Shown in pieces: positions 20,159 to 29,790 of a stretch of DNA of 64,000 nt; the stretch's first letter is position 1, and each line of letters begins with the position of its first letter. The notes under the pieces were generated by a model. That model saw only the letters and a list, made by a program, of their open reading frames with translations, had not been told where the DNA came from and ran no database searches. This DNA is from Prostheceraeus crozeri (lineage: Eukaryota; Platyhelminthes; Polycladida; Euryleptidae), in assembly GCA_907163375.1 (NCBI GenBank), contig CAJQUW010007428.1:186001-250000 (forward strand), in the 5' to 3' direction. A program made the position numbers and the translations under genes.

Positions 20159-20588
20159 GATTAGAAGTTATGGCAGCGTCGTCGTTTAGCGCCTGATGAA
20201 TGATTAGAGCCTCTGCGACGTTTGCGTGAATGCCTTTTGACTGAAGATTTTTACCAGCTCCGCGATGTTTCCTTCTTCCTTTATTCATTCGTTTAGGCGA
20301 TTTCTTTCCTTGAGTAACACCAGCAAAGGTCTGCTTCAATGTTTTTAAACCGCGTTCCTTCCCACGATTCAACAAACTGCTCTTAAAACTTCTACCTTTG
20401 GAAAGATCACTAGCAACATCACCAGCAAAGCCAACGGCATTACTTAAAACATTTCGTTTTAAAGATCTTCCGCCATTGGATATGAGAGGTGCTACAACAG
20501 ATTTCAGTGCACCAAGTATGCTACCTCCACGTTGGCGGCGAGCCAAAACATTGTTAGTTACAACTTTGCATGAATCACTGTCGATCAC
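20148..20588 (-). CDS. Polinton small basic virion-type protein
   Basis: A 146-residue Lys/Arg/Gly-rich protein (GGSILGALKSVVAPLISNGG near the start, then KSPKRMNKGRRKHRGAGKN). The Gly-Gly sites followed by amphipathic and basic stretches recall adenoviral core or cement precursors cleaved by the adenain-type protease encoded two genes on. The frame looks whole and overlaps the capsid gene start, so co-expression is likely. The virion role is inference. Confidence 0.55.
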   Translation of the reverse strand: MIDSDSCKVVTNNVLARRQRGGSILGALKSVVAPLISNGGRSLKRNVLSNAVGFAGDVASDLSKGRSFKSSLLNRGKERGLKTLKQTFAGVTQGKKSPKRMNKGRRKHRGAGKNLQSKGIHANVAEALIIHQALNDDAAITSNHGV

Positions 20589-21840
20589 TTAGATGAAAGA
20601 TGTCGGCACGACGCATCCAAGAGTTCATACTTGAAGGATAACCAGTCCATTTAACAAGACACCATTCTTCACCTTGTCGTTTTTTACATCGAATGATTTT
20701 GTCTACCAAATATTTTTCACTTTCAGTGACTACCTCAATCTCATCGCGGTGAAAGCTACCCTCAATTTCTTCATTATTGTAATCTTTCAACTTGTAGGTG
20801 GTGGGAGAGTCTTTTTGATCAATCCTTGATATTGTAAATACCTCCTCTGTCCAATTCGGAAGGCAACTTTTGGCAAAAACACTTTTCATTTTTGAGATAC
20901 GAACTTTATCACCAATTTTCACATCACTTTTCGCATGAGTGCGTTTACGTTGGAATGATTCGCGCACTTTATCTACATTATCAGCATTTACATCTACTGG
21001 TCTGAGTCCAATAGAACGATGGATAGAGTGATTGTAGGCATGGAGTGTATCTTGTAGAATCTTTGTCCAATTTTGTGTCAAGTTGGCAGTAAAATGTCGC
21101 CACAAGCGATTTTTTAATGTGCGATTAAAACGTTCAACGAGTGCAGCTTTATAAGCACTCTTTACACTAAACAACTCAATGTCATGCCTCTCAAATAATC
21201 TTCTCACATGCTGATTTTCAAACTCTTTTCCTTGATCACTCTGAATTCTTTTTGGAATGCGACCTTCTCGAAAAATTGTTTGGAATGCTTTTGCTACTCC
21301 TTTCCCTTCTTTAGTTTTTAAAGGTTGAGCCCACGCATAACGCGAGAAAATATCAATGACGGTTAAAATAAAATTATTTCCTGAGTTATGTTTTGAAATG
21401 GAGGCGACATCACACAAATCTGCTTGCCACTGTTCATCAATGTCATGAGCAATATAATGGCGGTACGGTACTTCTTTTTCGCTTGTTTGTGGAGTGTATA
21501 TGTAGCCTGACCCTTTAACCATCGTTTAACTTGTGATTGTGGAAGACCACTCGCTTTTGACAATTTCTTGATAGATGCAAATCCTGCTGGATGTTTTACA
21601 TCATAATAGATTGACTTCAAACGTTCAGTCGATGACGACTGACTCTTTTTCCTCCTTCTCATCTTTTTTCTTTCTTGCCTTTCTACATTTACAACAACTA
21701 CAGAATTTAGCTTTAGCGGTTTTGAGATCATGTTCACATTGCTTAGGGGTCTCATTGTGAGAGCTGGCGCAGCAAGTGCAAGTGACAACGACACTCACCT
21801 CCGGCGGCTCATTACATGGCAAGCAACACATCTGCTTCAT
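20575..21840 (-). pseudogene. INT: Polinton integrase with chromodomain (broken)
   Basis: Retroviral-type (rve) integrase. The catalytic core is recognisable by QWQADLCDVASISKHN, the TVIDIFSRYAWA strand, IQSDQGKEFENQ and the ALVERFNRTLKNRLW helix, in the DDE order. A C-terminal chromodomain reads EKYLVDKIIRCKKR...EWCLVKWTGYP. Upstream is the usual helical N-terminal region (KLSKASGLPQSQVKRWL) and a Cys-rich stretch near 21640-21840. It would insert the element and make the 6-bp target duplication. Broken, about one or two breaks. Confidence 0.88.
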
Positions 21841-21903
21841 ATTAATAGTCTGAGAACATATATTTCTTGGGAGGAGCTGTTTTACGTTTTCCTTTTACTA
21901 GTT

Positions 21904-22548
21904 TTAGTGGTGGCGTAGATCTACGTCCAGTTCTTCCTCTCCTCTTGTTTGCTTAGTGAGTGTGGGAGGAGATGTAGCCGGTGACGTCTTAAACCAATTT
22001 GTTGGCATTTTCATCGTCTGAAGCATTGGAGCAGTAGCCACTGTTGAATCAAGTTCTTTCAATGTCTCATTATTTAAAGCAAATTTTGGTACATTATGCT
22101 TTTTCAATAGTTTAAGAAAGTATGTCCAACCAGGTGGAACATAGCCCTGACGGCGCTTTCTACGTGTCGCATACTGAATCAAGTCTTCATAACGTGAAGC
22201 ATCAATCACTTTATTTTCATCTGTAATGATTTCTCTTCAATCATTTACATTGAGGTGGGGTTCAATACTGTTGAAAAGAGATATGGCATGTGCACGAGAT
22301 GCTAAACAAAGCTAAAGGTGTAGCAGTCGACACAGAGTCACGCATCTTATTCTTCACATTTTCAATTGTTCAACAGTTTCCGATTGTAATAATACAGCAC
22401 GATGTGGATCTTTGATGTGAACATTTTGCTGATAATCTAATTCTTTCCTATACATTTGATTTTCAAGAGGTTGCTTTACTTGCTGCATGGCAGTCAATTG
22501 TACATATTCATCCTGAGGAATAACAATCATGCGAGAATAAGAACTCAT
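21904..22548 (-). pseudogene. Polinton conserved hypothetical protein (broken)
   Basis: Remnant of a protein that opens RMIVIPQDEYVQLTAMQQ and later has a basic stretch (YATRRKRRQGYVPPGW). The first segment is familiar from Polinton gene maps next to the ATPase, but I cannot name its function. Glutamine-rich, helical. Broken, about two breaks. Confidence 0.4.
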
Positions 22549-22573
22549 AGTTTGTAGATAATCATGGGAGTTT

Positions 22574-23150
22574 TCAAAATATCACTTCGAAATCTAAATT
22601 CTTCCGGACACTCTTGCGTAAAGTCAATGAATAAGTAACCGTGTGGTTTTTCAGTAGCTGCTTGAAAAATTTCATTAAGGCTTTTGATCCTCTTGGTGCA
22701 ACTTGTCGCGCTAAAATTTCAAATTGACTTTTATCTCGCGGATTCTTGAAAATAGCATAATAGTGTGTATTCAGGTTTCGTGTACGAGCTTCTTTTCCAT
22801 CAGGAAACAAATTTTGTGTGATATAGATGATAAAGCACCTTTTATGATGTGCTGCGCGAGTGAACATATCTGTAACATCTTTTGAATTCTTACTTTCTTT
22901 TAATAGATCATCCAATACAACAACATCATTAGACTGAAGTTTATCCACTGGAATAATTCCTTCATGTCGAATAAAGTTGCGACTTTGCAATTCCTGAAAC
23001 AGCGACGGTTGATAAATACCATAACACCAAATCACTCGATTGATAGGTTCCTTAAACAACTCCCTTCTTTTATCCAATAAATTCAGCGTGAAAACAGTTT
23101 TACCTGCATGAGATGGACCTGATACAGTCAGAACTTTATCACATTAAAGT
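22574..23150 (-). pseudogene. ATP: Polinton genome-packaging ATPase (FtsK/HerA type)
   Basis: The region has a P-loop signature on the minus strand near 23100-23130 (GPSHAGKT), a Walker-B-like run NDVVVLDDLLKES (about 22900-22935), and a conserved YITQNLFP strand (sensor region). This is the A32/FtsK-type packaging ATPase found in all Polintons; it would pump DNA into capsids. The largest single frame, 22574-23077, starts after the P-loop. Probably broken, about one break. Confidence 0.75.
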
Positions 23151-23192
23151 CTGAAATCCATTTTAATACTTTGAGATTCAACATTTGCATAA

Positions 23193-23549
23193 TTAACGCT
23201 TAGAGCCAAAGATACTACCCAATACGTTGCCCACGACAGGAGCTAGCATCGGTAGTAACGCTGGAAGGAAGCCGCCCTTTTGTGTTAGAGTTTCCCTCTT
23301 TCTATGAAGGGTGACTTCAGGATTGGAGATGAAACGCAATTTCGTAGCATACCGCTTAAGTAACTTTCGTTGTTTTGGTGCTAATTTCTTCGTCCTCAAC
23401 TTTCTCACATGAGAAATAATTTCACGAATGAATTTATCGTTAGCATGTCGTATAGCATTGTATCGCTGATTTGTTTTCATTCGTCGGAGAGCTTGAATGG
23501 CTGAAGAAAACTTTTGACTTTTACGTTTCGTCATTTTACGTTTCGCCAT
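23193..23549 (-). CDS. Polinton basic protein with hydrophobic tail
   Basis: A 118-residue product. The first 90 residues are Lys/Arg-rich helix; then QKGGFLPALLPMLAPVVGNV, a Gly-Gly site followed by a hydrophobic amphipathic helix. This plan recalls adenoviral core and membrane-lytic precursors (pX/pVI) processed at Gly-Gly by the adenain-like protease. The frame looks whole. The likely role is as a minor virion protein, inferred from composition and the Gly-Gly site. Confidence 0.5.
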   Translation of the reverse strand: MAKRKMTKRKSQKFSSAIQALRRMKTNQRYNAIRHANDKFIREIISHVRKLRTKKLAPKQRKLLKRYATKLRFISNPEVTLHRKRETLTQKGGFLPALLPMLAPVVGNVLGSIFGSKR

Positions 23550-23600
23550 TTTTCGTGTTAGTCTTTGCTAAAACCTGTCTTTACCACATTTGCATAGGTA

Positions 23601-23930
23601 CTAACTATTGCGGCATAAGTGACACTCGAAATGAGCAATATCACAGTGGTTACATTGGCAAAGTTGAATGCAATTACGTATGAAACAGCGTTGACAAAAA
23701 GCATGCTTACATCTCTTGAAGATGCGCTTTTCATTTCCATCCTTTCGCTTACATACATCACAACACATAGTTTCACCGTTACTGATGTCTATAGCATGTC
23801 TTTTTGAAGATATGAATTTGCTAGCCTTTTCTAAATAATAGACGCATGTACAGAGGGAATATACTTCGAGAGTGAGCAGACATAGCTCGAAAACCAGTTG
23901 TGCTACAATCAAGTACCACTGCATTTTCAA
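23601..23930 (-). CDS. Polinton membrane-anchored RING-like protein
   Basis: A 109-residue product. Residues 5-33 are a hydrophobic segment (YLIVAQLVFELCLLTLEVYS) that may be a membrane anchor or signal. A cysteine/histidine cluster follows: CCDVCKRK, then CKHAFCQRCFIRNCIQLCQC and CHLC. The C-H-x2-C-x2-C centre and flanking pairs match a RING-type zinc domain. A ubiquitin-ligase role against host factors would be a reasonable guess. The frame looks whole. Confidence 0.5.
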   Translation of the reverse strand: MKMQWYLIVAQLVFELCLLTLEVYSLCTCVYYLEKASKFISSKRHAIDISNGETMCCDVCKRKDGNEKRIFKRCKHAFCQRCFIRNCIQLCQCNHCDIAHFECHLCRNS

Positions 23931-23935
23931 TTTTT

Positions 23936-24265
23936 CTTTATAGAAAGTTGAATGTGAATATCTGAAATCGCTTCAATCACTAGACTGCTACCATGATGGT
24001 TAAATGCGTTAAGACGTTCAGCAATTTTTATCATATGTCTTTTAAAAAATTATTGGGGGTGATCTACCACTTCCATTGAATAAGAAACAAAATGGAAAGA
24101 GCGAGTTTCCACCACTTCCTTTCCAAAATGACTAAACTTAATTTTCGCAACTAATCGCGCCATAACAATGCTATCAGAGAATGTATTCATTAACTCTAGA
24201 AATAGAGTGCTAGCATCATCGATCACTGCTTCGATGTCGTTCTGATCTTTATGAAAATTTATCAC
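23936..24265 (-). pseudogene. Polinton conserved protein segment (broken)
   Basis: The region carries a recurring pattern of phenylalanine-rich strand (RSFHFVSYSMEVV) and a later basic helix with GSSLVIEAISDIHIQL-like sequence. I have a memory of this FHFxSY...GSxLVI pattern in mobile-element proteins, but its function is unknown to me. Broken, about one break. Confidence 0.35.
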
Positions 24266-24285
24266 ATAATCTTGAACAGCTCCTT

Positions 24286-24994
24286 TTAAACTTTGTCTAT
24301 GAAAATGTAATGTTCCGCAGTCGTTTGAGAAAGATATGATCGCCCTTTAACTAACCCATCCATTGCATGAAAACAACAACTCTTCTCATAGTAACATTTT
24401 TTGAATAATAGTAACAAGCATGCATTATAAATCAATGGTTTGAAACAGATAAAATAGATACAGCTGGTAACTATCATACAGCGAGCAATGATAACCATAC
24501 AGGACTTTGGCAGTGTTGAGGTAAGGAGGAAAGAAGCATTGGTTATGAACGTAGCTACTACAACGAACAGACAAAATAGGAACAGACAAATCCTTGAAAC
24601 GTTTCGTGACTTCATGGTAGTGTTGATTCACTCTACTATCCCAAGGCGGGAGCAAAATGTCATCAATGATTAGATTGGGAAATACTTTCCTCTCCTTACC
24701 AGGATTATTACAAAAGATGCGTATAACATTGAAAGCAGCTAACCATCGTTTAAAGTCAATAAGAAGAGCACTCTCACAAGAAAAGCCATAGTCTTGCAAA
24801 TATTTCAGATTAAGTCCATGAATGTGTTTTCTCGCCCATTGATCAACATTGGGATCGCAGTTGGCATGTTGATGATAGACACTAACAATCTGATATGTCC
24901 AATTGTTCATAGCAATAGCACTGAGCTCCTGTACAGGTTCACCCTCACAATCCATAAAAATGATGATAGAAGCCAAAAACGGAAATTTACACAT
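24286..24994 (-). pseudogene. Polinton DnaQ-like exonuclease candidate (broken)
   Basis: The N-terminal part reads IIIFMDCEGEPVQELSAIAM, like the Exo I strand of DEDD exonucleases (D-x-E, followed by QELSAIA). An HIHGLNLKYLQDYG segment and LLIDFKRWLAAFNVIRIFCN follow in the place expected for the second acidic motif. If right, this would be a proofreading or nuclease accessory protein separate from polB. Broken, about two breaks toward the C-terminus. An alternative is an unrelated RNase-H-fold protein. Confidence 0.4.
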
Positions 24995-25007
24995 CTAAGG
25001 AAACGTT

Positions 25008-25256
25008 CTATAACATATCACAAAATGAAGAATTACATCGATGCTTTTCACGACAAAATACACAAATGATATGATGGCAACGAAGAAGTAAAATATATCT
25101 AATAAGACCACGTCTACGACACTCAAAGCACATAAGCGAATTGTCATAGGGTAGAGTTAGGAAAGGACTAGTAATTCTCCTTCTTTGATTTGCGTTTTGA
25201 GGCAGCATTCTTCTCCGACTTGCGCTTCGTACCACTGCTGTTAAGGATTTGATCAA
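25008..25256 (-). CDS. Polinton small RING-like cysteine-rich ORF
   Basis: The last 45 residues hold CFECRRRGLIRYILLLRCHH, then ICVFCREKHRCNSSFC: a CX2C...CHHxxCVxC...C arrangement like a compact RING finger. The N-terminal part overlaps the end of the next gene in another frame, so the true start is uncertain. It could be a separate small protein or the tail of a spliced product. Confidence 0.35.
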   Translation of the reverse strand: MIKSLTAVVRSASRRRMLPQNANQRRRITSPFLTLPYDNSLMCFECRRRGLIRYILLLRCHHIICVFCREKHRCNSSFCDML

Positions 25257-25942
25257 TTATATCGTCCACGTTGGGTGGTTTTGGAATATATAGGATGGAT
25301 TCCATATGCATGGAGAGAGAGGCTATTTTATTATCCTTGTGGCGACCATAATATAGCCCATTCACTTTGAAAAGGATATCCCAAGTACCTTCTCCGAGCT
25401 CGTCGCATGTGATGGATGTTGAATGATCTCCCTCCTTCTTATAGTAAGTACACCAATGTGATACCGGTAGGCAAATTTGATTACCATCCCAAATCTTTCT
25501 ATAGGGAGTATCCTTGTTATCTCTCGCCTTCCACTCTTGAGCAAGAGGAGTAGGAATGTCCATATTTAATGTCACGTACTCCTCAATAATATCAAGTTGG
25601 CGGCGAATGTACGGACTCACGGGGATCAGTATGTAGTCCCCATACTGATTGCGCATTATCTTGACATCCGAGGAAGGGAGCATTCCCGTTTGTAGTACTA
25701 CGCTATGATCGTCATAACTCAAGACTTGTTTAAATTTACGCTGTAGCGGTGTAGGATTATGTACCTTGGTTGTTTCTTCCACTGGCCTCAGTTGTAGATG
25801 ATCTGATCGTAGCGAACCTTGTAACGTCTGACCGCCATTTTGTCCTACTAGTGCAGCAGATGGAGTAGATGCCTGAAAATGAAAAAGATTGTATCAAGCT
25901 TACGTTCAAGGGAGGAGAGGGAGGGAAGTAGCGACTTACCAT
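25168..25942 (-). CDS. Right-end Polinton gene, unknown nuclear-type protein
   Basis: The main frame is 25168-25782 and appears to continue upstream to 25872. Transcription comes from a TATA box at 26047-26054; the coding start is a lone ATG at 25940-25942, followed by an intron of 67 bp (25873-25939, GTAAGT...TTTTCAG) and then GCATCTACT. The protein has a beta-rich centre (YGDYILIPVSPYIRRQL, GEGTWDILFKVNGLYYG) and ends in a bipartite basic tail (TKRKSEKNAASKRKSKKEN) that looks like a nuclear signal. An OB-fold or DNA-binding role is possible but unproven. The frame looks whole. Confidence 0.55.
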
Positions 25943-26046
25943 TTTAGTTGGATAATTGAATAGGGAAGTAGAGAGAGAGAGAAAATGTGCGTCCGTCACT
26001 CGTGCGATTCAACGATGGAATGATTCTCACTGTGGAAGGCTCGATA

Positions 26047-26054
26047 TTTATATA
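26047..26054 (-). promoter_or_regulatory. TATA box of the right-end gene
   Basis: On the minus strand TATATAAA followed by TA, about 105 bp before the ATG at 25942. It is the right-hand counterpart of the box at 6254, so both ends of the element start inward transcription from good TATA boxes. Confidence 0.6.
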
Positions 26055-26363
26055 GAAATGCTTGATTCTCATTGGATGATGATCCTCATTGGACAATAAC
26101 ATCAAGCTGATTCCAAATCTGAAATCCGTTTACCAATCCGAGCCTTCGTTCGCCCGCTGGAGCTGTTTCTTGGGAAATTCTAACTCTGTCGTTTTTCACC
26201 AATCTCCCAAATCTTAAATGGCGTCTCACATCTAAACGAAGACAGATATGAACAAGCCGTTTCTTTCAGTGAATTTGTCTTACTCTTAGCTTTCAAACGA
26301 GCTATTGCACGACTTTCTACGATCTCTAGAACCAAAGTTGGAAGCAACGCTGCCGAGGGGGGG

Positions 26364-26999
26364 TCGGAGAAATTTGATGAAAAATGTTTTGGTAAAGGTC
26401 CCAGGTCGAAATTCGACACTTTGGAAAAATTTTCAAAATTTTGTCCATACTAAGTGGCTCTGACACTTAGGATTTTTTCGTCAAATCCGAGGTCTGACCT
26501 AAAATCTTGTAACAGCTCTAACTTTTGAACCGCTGATCGGATTGACTCGCAACAAAAATGTCATTGGGCAGTTTTTTCTCCTCTTTCAAATGAGTATATA
26601 TAAGACAAAATCCATCCACTAGAACCAAAATTGGAAGATCGCTGCCGAGGGTGGGGGGTGAAAAAATTTTGTTAACCCAACTTTTGACGAGAAACACGAT
26701 GGGAGTGGTCTCGCACCGAAATTCCACCATTCCAACCTGGCCGGCACACCACGCCAACCTGGCCAGCACACCACGCCAACCTGGCCAGCACACCACGCCA
26801 GCCTAGCCAGCACACCTCGACAGCTTGGAGAGCGCACCACGAACAACCTCTGGCAACTCCAACCTCTGTCGTTCCAAAGGGGGGGTCAGACTCGAAGCAA
26901 CCAAGTGTCCGACTAGGGCCGACGCCCTCGTCTGACAGGAGGGGGGAGGTCCACGGCGGCCATCTTGCGCTATCCAGAGGTGTAGAACTCCTTACTACT
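26364..26999 (-). repeat. Polinton right terminal inverted repeat
   Basis: Partner of the left TIR in inverted orientation, ending CTTACTACT at 26999 immediately before the TATATA duplication. It contains the mirrored copy of the 22-bp tandem block at about 26733-26817. Confidence 0.92.
26733..26817 (-). repeat. 22-bp tandem repeats inside the right TIR
   Basis: Mirror copy of the block in the left TIR: four units with the core CAACCTGGCCAGCACACCAC. Unit number is conserved between the arms. Confidence 0.85.
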
Positions 27000-27009
27000 T
27001 ATATAGTCG

Positions 27010-27130
27010 ATTTTTGCTCGACACGTCGCTTTGCCTGGCATTACTGTTGCATGACACGCCGCTTTGCTTGACAATTCGTTTACATGACACGTTGCCTTGC
27101 TTGGCAGTACTTTTGTTCAGCACGTCTGTT
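27010..27130 (+). repeat. Degenerate tandem repeat, about 34 bp
   Basis: Three to four units built on GACACGYCGCTTTGCTTGRCA plus a variable T-rich spacer lie immediately outside the right Polinton flank. Units differ by 20 to 30 percent. Confidence 0.6.
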
Positions 27131-27233
27131 TGCTCGTAAAATACTTACTATTGTCTCAGACTTTTTTATCTTGCATTCTGATTGACTTAACCCGACCAGA
27201 AATTGTTCGACTGTAGCCCAAACCCGCCCTTAA

Positions 27234-28930
27234 CCCATTCATGCCGACACTCAGAATTTTCTGCCTCTCAGAAAATTTTGTATGTTTTGTAATGCATCAT
27301 TTAATTGACCGGTATATGCGAATTATATTGTTCACTGTTGTGATTTGGAATGTTCATGATGATATCATTGTGTTTATTTTCATTTGGATTCAAATCTCAT
27401 TAAAACACGCGATTTTTAAGATAGTGTGGTTTCATCTTAATCTTACAAATTATGGCAAAGCGGATAAAGCGGCAAGTGTCACAGAAATGAGCAATTTCTT
27501 TTCCAATATTTTTTTTGAATAATGATTATTTGGAACTTAATTGACATCATAGTACTTTTATTTATTGGTTATATACGTTATTGTTTACTTTAGGCAAGAT
27601 TATATAATGTACGGAGTTTTTTCTGCTTACCGGCAGATGCATGCACTATGCGGTAATAATCAACTTGTTACCAATATAACTTGTTACCTTTTTGATCTGT
27701 GTAATGTAGCTGTATCAGTCCGCTACAACCAACAAGTAATCAAATCACAAAACTAAATGTGTGTGCAAGACTAATGTATAAAATAAAATACGCAGGGGTT
27801 CGACCCTTGGATCATTGACACGAAGCGGCATTTATATAACACTCTACCACCAGACCCACGGTGAACCGTATTGTGGGAGTAGCACTGACATTGAGAAAGC
27901 AGAGTTTGGTCAAGGTGGTGATGTTGTTCTGGGCTCACTTGATACGTCGAAAATACCTGAAGGACATAATGTGAAGGTTGACAACCTGTTTTCTTCTGTT
28001 GCCCTTTTCGACATCTTGTCTGATAAGGGTATTGGATGTACTGGAATATTGCGTGAAAATCGTCTCGGGAAAGCTCCTCTTCCTGATAAGAAGGATTTCC
28101 AGAAACTGCCACAAGGCAGCACTGAGTCAGGCACAGATGGAAAATAATTGATTACCAGATGGAGTGACAATCGATCTGCCACTGTGCTCACAAATTGTGT
28201 TGCCATGGATACATTCCAAACGTGTAGATAATGGTCATCAAAGGAAAAGAAGTACATCGTTCTGAAAATTCCTTCACCTTTGTGCGCATTATAACAAAAA
28301 TATGGGAGGTGTGGACCTATTTGATCAAATGCTTGCCTGCTACAGGGTTCGAATCCGATAGAAAAAATGGTGGTAGCCAATCTTTTCATGAGTTCTCAGC
28401 GTCGTGAATGTGAACGCATGGCGAATGTATCAAAATTGCACGAATCGCGAAATCACGCTTCCGGATTCACTCGTCAAATCGTGTGCCAGATATTGGCAAC
28501 GAAGGGCAATCCTACAAAACGGAAGGCCCTCTGTCTCGGCAACTGATGCAGCTACAGATGAGATTGTTGATGAGAGATGTTGCTTTACACGTCTCCTGCT
28601 TTCGAAATCATTCGGAATCATCATTTGCGTTGATGAGGACATTTTTAGCCAGCGTTCAGTTTCTTTTGTTATAATCCGCGGATGTTGTTCTGTTTGTCTT
28701 TTCTATTAGCTAAAGTGTGATGGTAATTTCTAATAGGGTAATTTTTTGTAATTTTCTGCATAGAAATGCTGAGAAGCAGATTTTTCTGCTAGGTAAAATT
28801 TGTATATTTTTAGTATTAAATTGATCACTACTGAAATCAGATTTTTATATGAAGTCTACATGGGTATGCGTGCTTTGTATTACAAGATGATCCCCAATCT
28901 GAAGAATTCAAAAATTCCGGCATTCATGGG
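27234..28930 (+). mobile_element. piggyBac-type element, internally deleted
   Basis: TTAA at 27230-27233 and 28931-28934 flanks termini CCCATTCATGCCG and CGGCATTCATGGG; as inverted repeats these match at 11 of 13 bases. The length is 1.7 kb, shorter than complete piggyBac elements. Only the C-terminal half of the transposase survives. TTAA duplications with CCC...GGG ends are diagnostic of piggyBac. The element lies only about 230 bp from the Polinton end. Confidence 0.85.
27815..28709 (+). pseudogene. piggyBac transposase, C-terminal half, decayed
   Basis: Homology runs through three frames. At 27900-28070 it reads GDVVLGSL, VKVDNLFSSVALFDIL and KGIGCTGILRENR, with the catalytic DN of motif 2. 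At about 28290-28355 NKNMGGVDLFDQMLACYR carries the third catalytic Asp region. At 28404 onward it reads VNVNAWRMYQNC, the usual C-terminal helix. A stop after 28147 and at least two frame changes inactivate it. The N-terminal half and first catalytic Asp are deleted. Confidence 0.8.
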
Positions 28931-28934
28931 TTAA

Positions 28935-29640
28935 CCTTCACCCAACCTTCATTCTCGCAGTTGAATTCAATGTATTTATTTAATAAGTGAACTTTTGAGG
29001 AATGTGCAAGCCCCTCTATGAGACGCAGCTGCTTATTTGAAAACCTTCCAGACGGAACCAACATATTTATAATTCACAGCGAAATTTAGTTGCCCTCGTA
29101 AATTGTGGAAGTATCTTTCTTGAGTCACATTGATGATGTAGTAATTGTAATCGGATTAACTAAGTATAAAAATTTTCAAATGAAAACTCAATTGATGTTT
29201 GCAATTAAGAAAGCTTCTCCGAATCAAATTCAGGTATGTGATCAAATTTGCATTCTCTAGCGGCTTTGAAATGGAGCAGTCGGGCTTGGGGATCAGAAAT
29301 GCATCGATTAGTAAGAAGTCCAAATACGATTTTTATCAAACCTGAAACCCAAAATTTATTTTCAACCCGTATACTGACTACACAATCTTACTTTCTACAG
29401 TCGAACCATAAGTTATGAAAAAGTTAACTTAGGACACCATAGGCGTGCGTGTTATCAAATTATAGACACGTATTGCTGTGCAGTCTTTGATTAAGTCTGT
29501 GAAGAAGTTGGTGAACTCTTTTACGCACGCTTGCTATCTTTTAAACAAATGATTTGACGAACTATCATTGTCAGGAATACTGGTGAGCAACATTGATCTG
29601 AATTCTTCGAATCTGAAGGAACTATGGCAGTCGAAGCATT
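28935..29640. other. No gene recognised
   Basis: A+T-rich, no open frame above 60 codons with protein character, and no repeat recognised. Confidence 0.5.
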
Positions 29641-29790
29641 TTGAAGAAATTTACGGCGATCTGCAAGCATTGCACAACGCATTTGCCATTCCAGTAATGA
29701 ATTAAAAATTTCGCTTGTTCACTAAGTAAGTTCCTACATGTGCCATCGTTTTGATTTAGTTTTGACGCGCTTAAGCAATATAATTCTGTT
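29640..29790 (+). repeat. Dispersed repeat, copy A
   Basis: The segment starting TTTTGAAGAAATTTACGGCG and including TACATGTGCCATCGTTTTGA recurs at 44027-44197 in the same orientation with substitutions and small indels. No promoter boxes or coding were seen, so it is an unclassified interspersed repeat. Confidence 0.55.

Larger units (their letters stand above)
5329..26999. mobile_element. Polinton/Maverick element (fossil)
   Basis: The element is about 21.7 kb, starts AG and ends CT, and is flanked by TATATA on both sides (5323-5328 and 27000-27005). Six-bp duplications and AG...CT ends are Polinton hallmarks. Inverted repeats of about 640 bp close it. Recognisable parts are polymerase B, integrase, packaging ATPase, adenain-like protease, major capsid protein, putative minor virion proteins and small basic proteins. 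Additional genes include a TBP-like ORF. The copy is broken, with roughly ten breaks spread over several genes, although the capsid, protease and TBP-like frames look whole. By eye the outermost 150 bp of the two TIRs differ at up to about one site in ten, so the insertion is not recent. Confidence 0.95.

Noticed and set aside
27815-28389. Minus-strand 113- and 159-codon frames over the piggyBac remnant
   Set aside because: Antisense to the recognisable transposase motifs on the plus strand.
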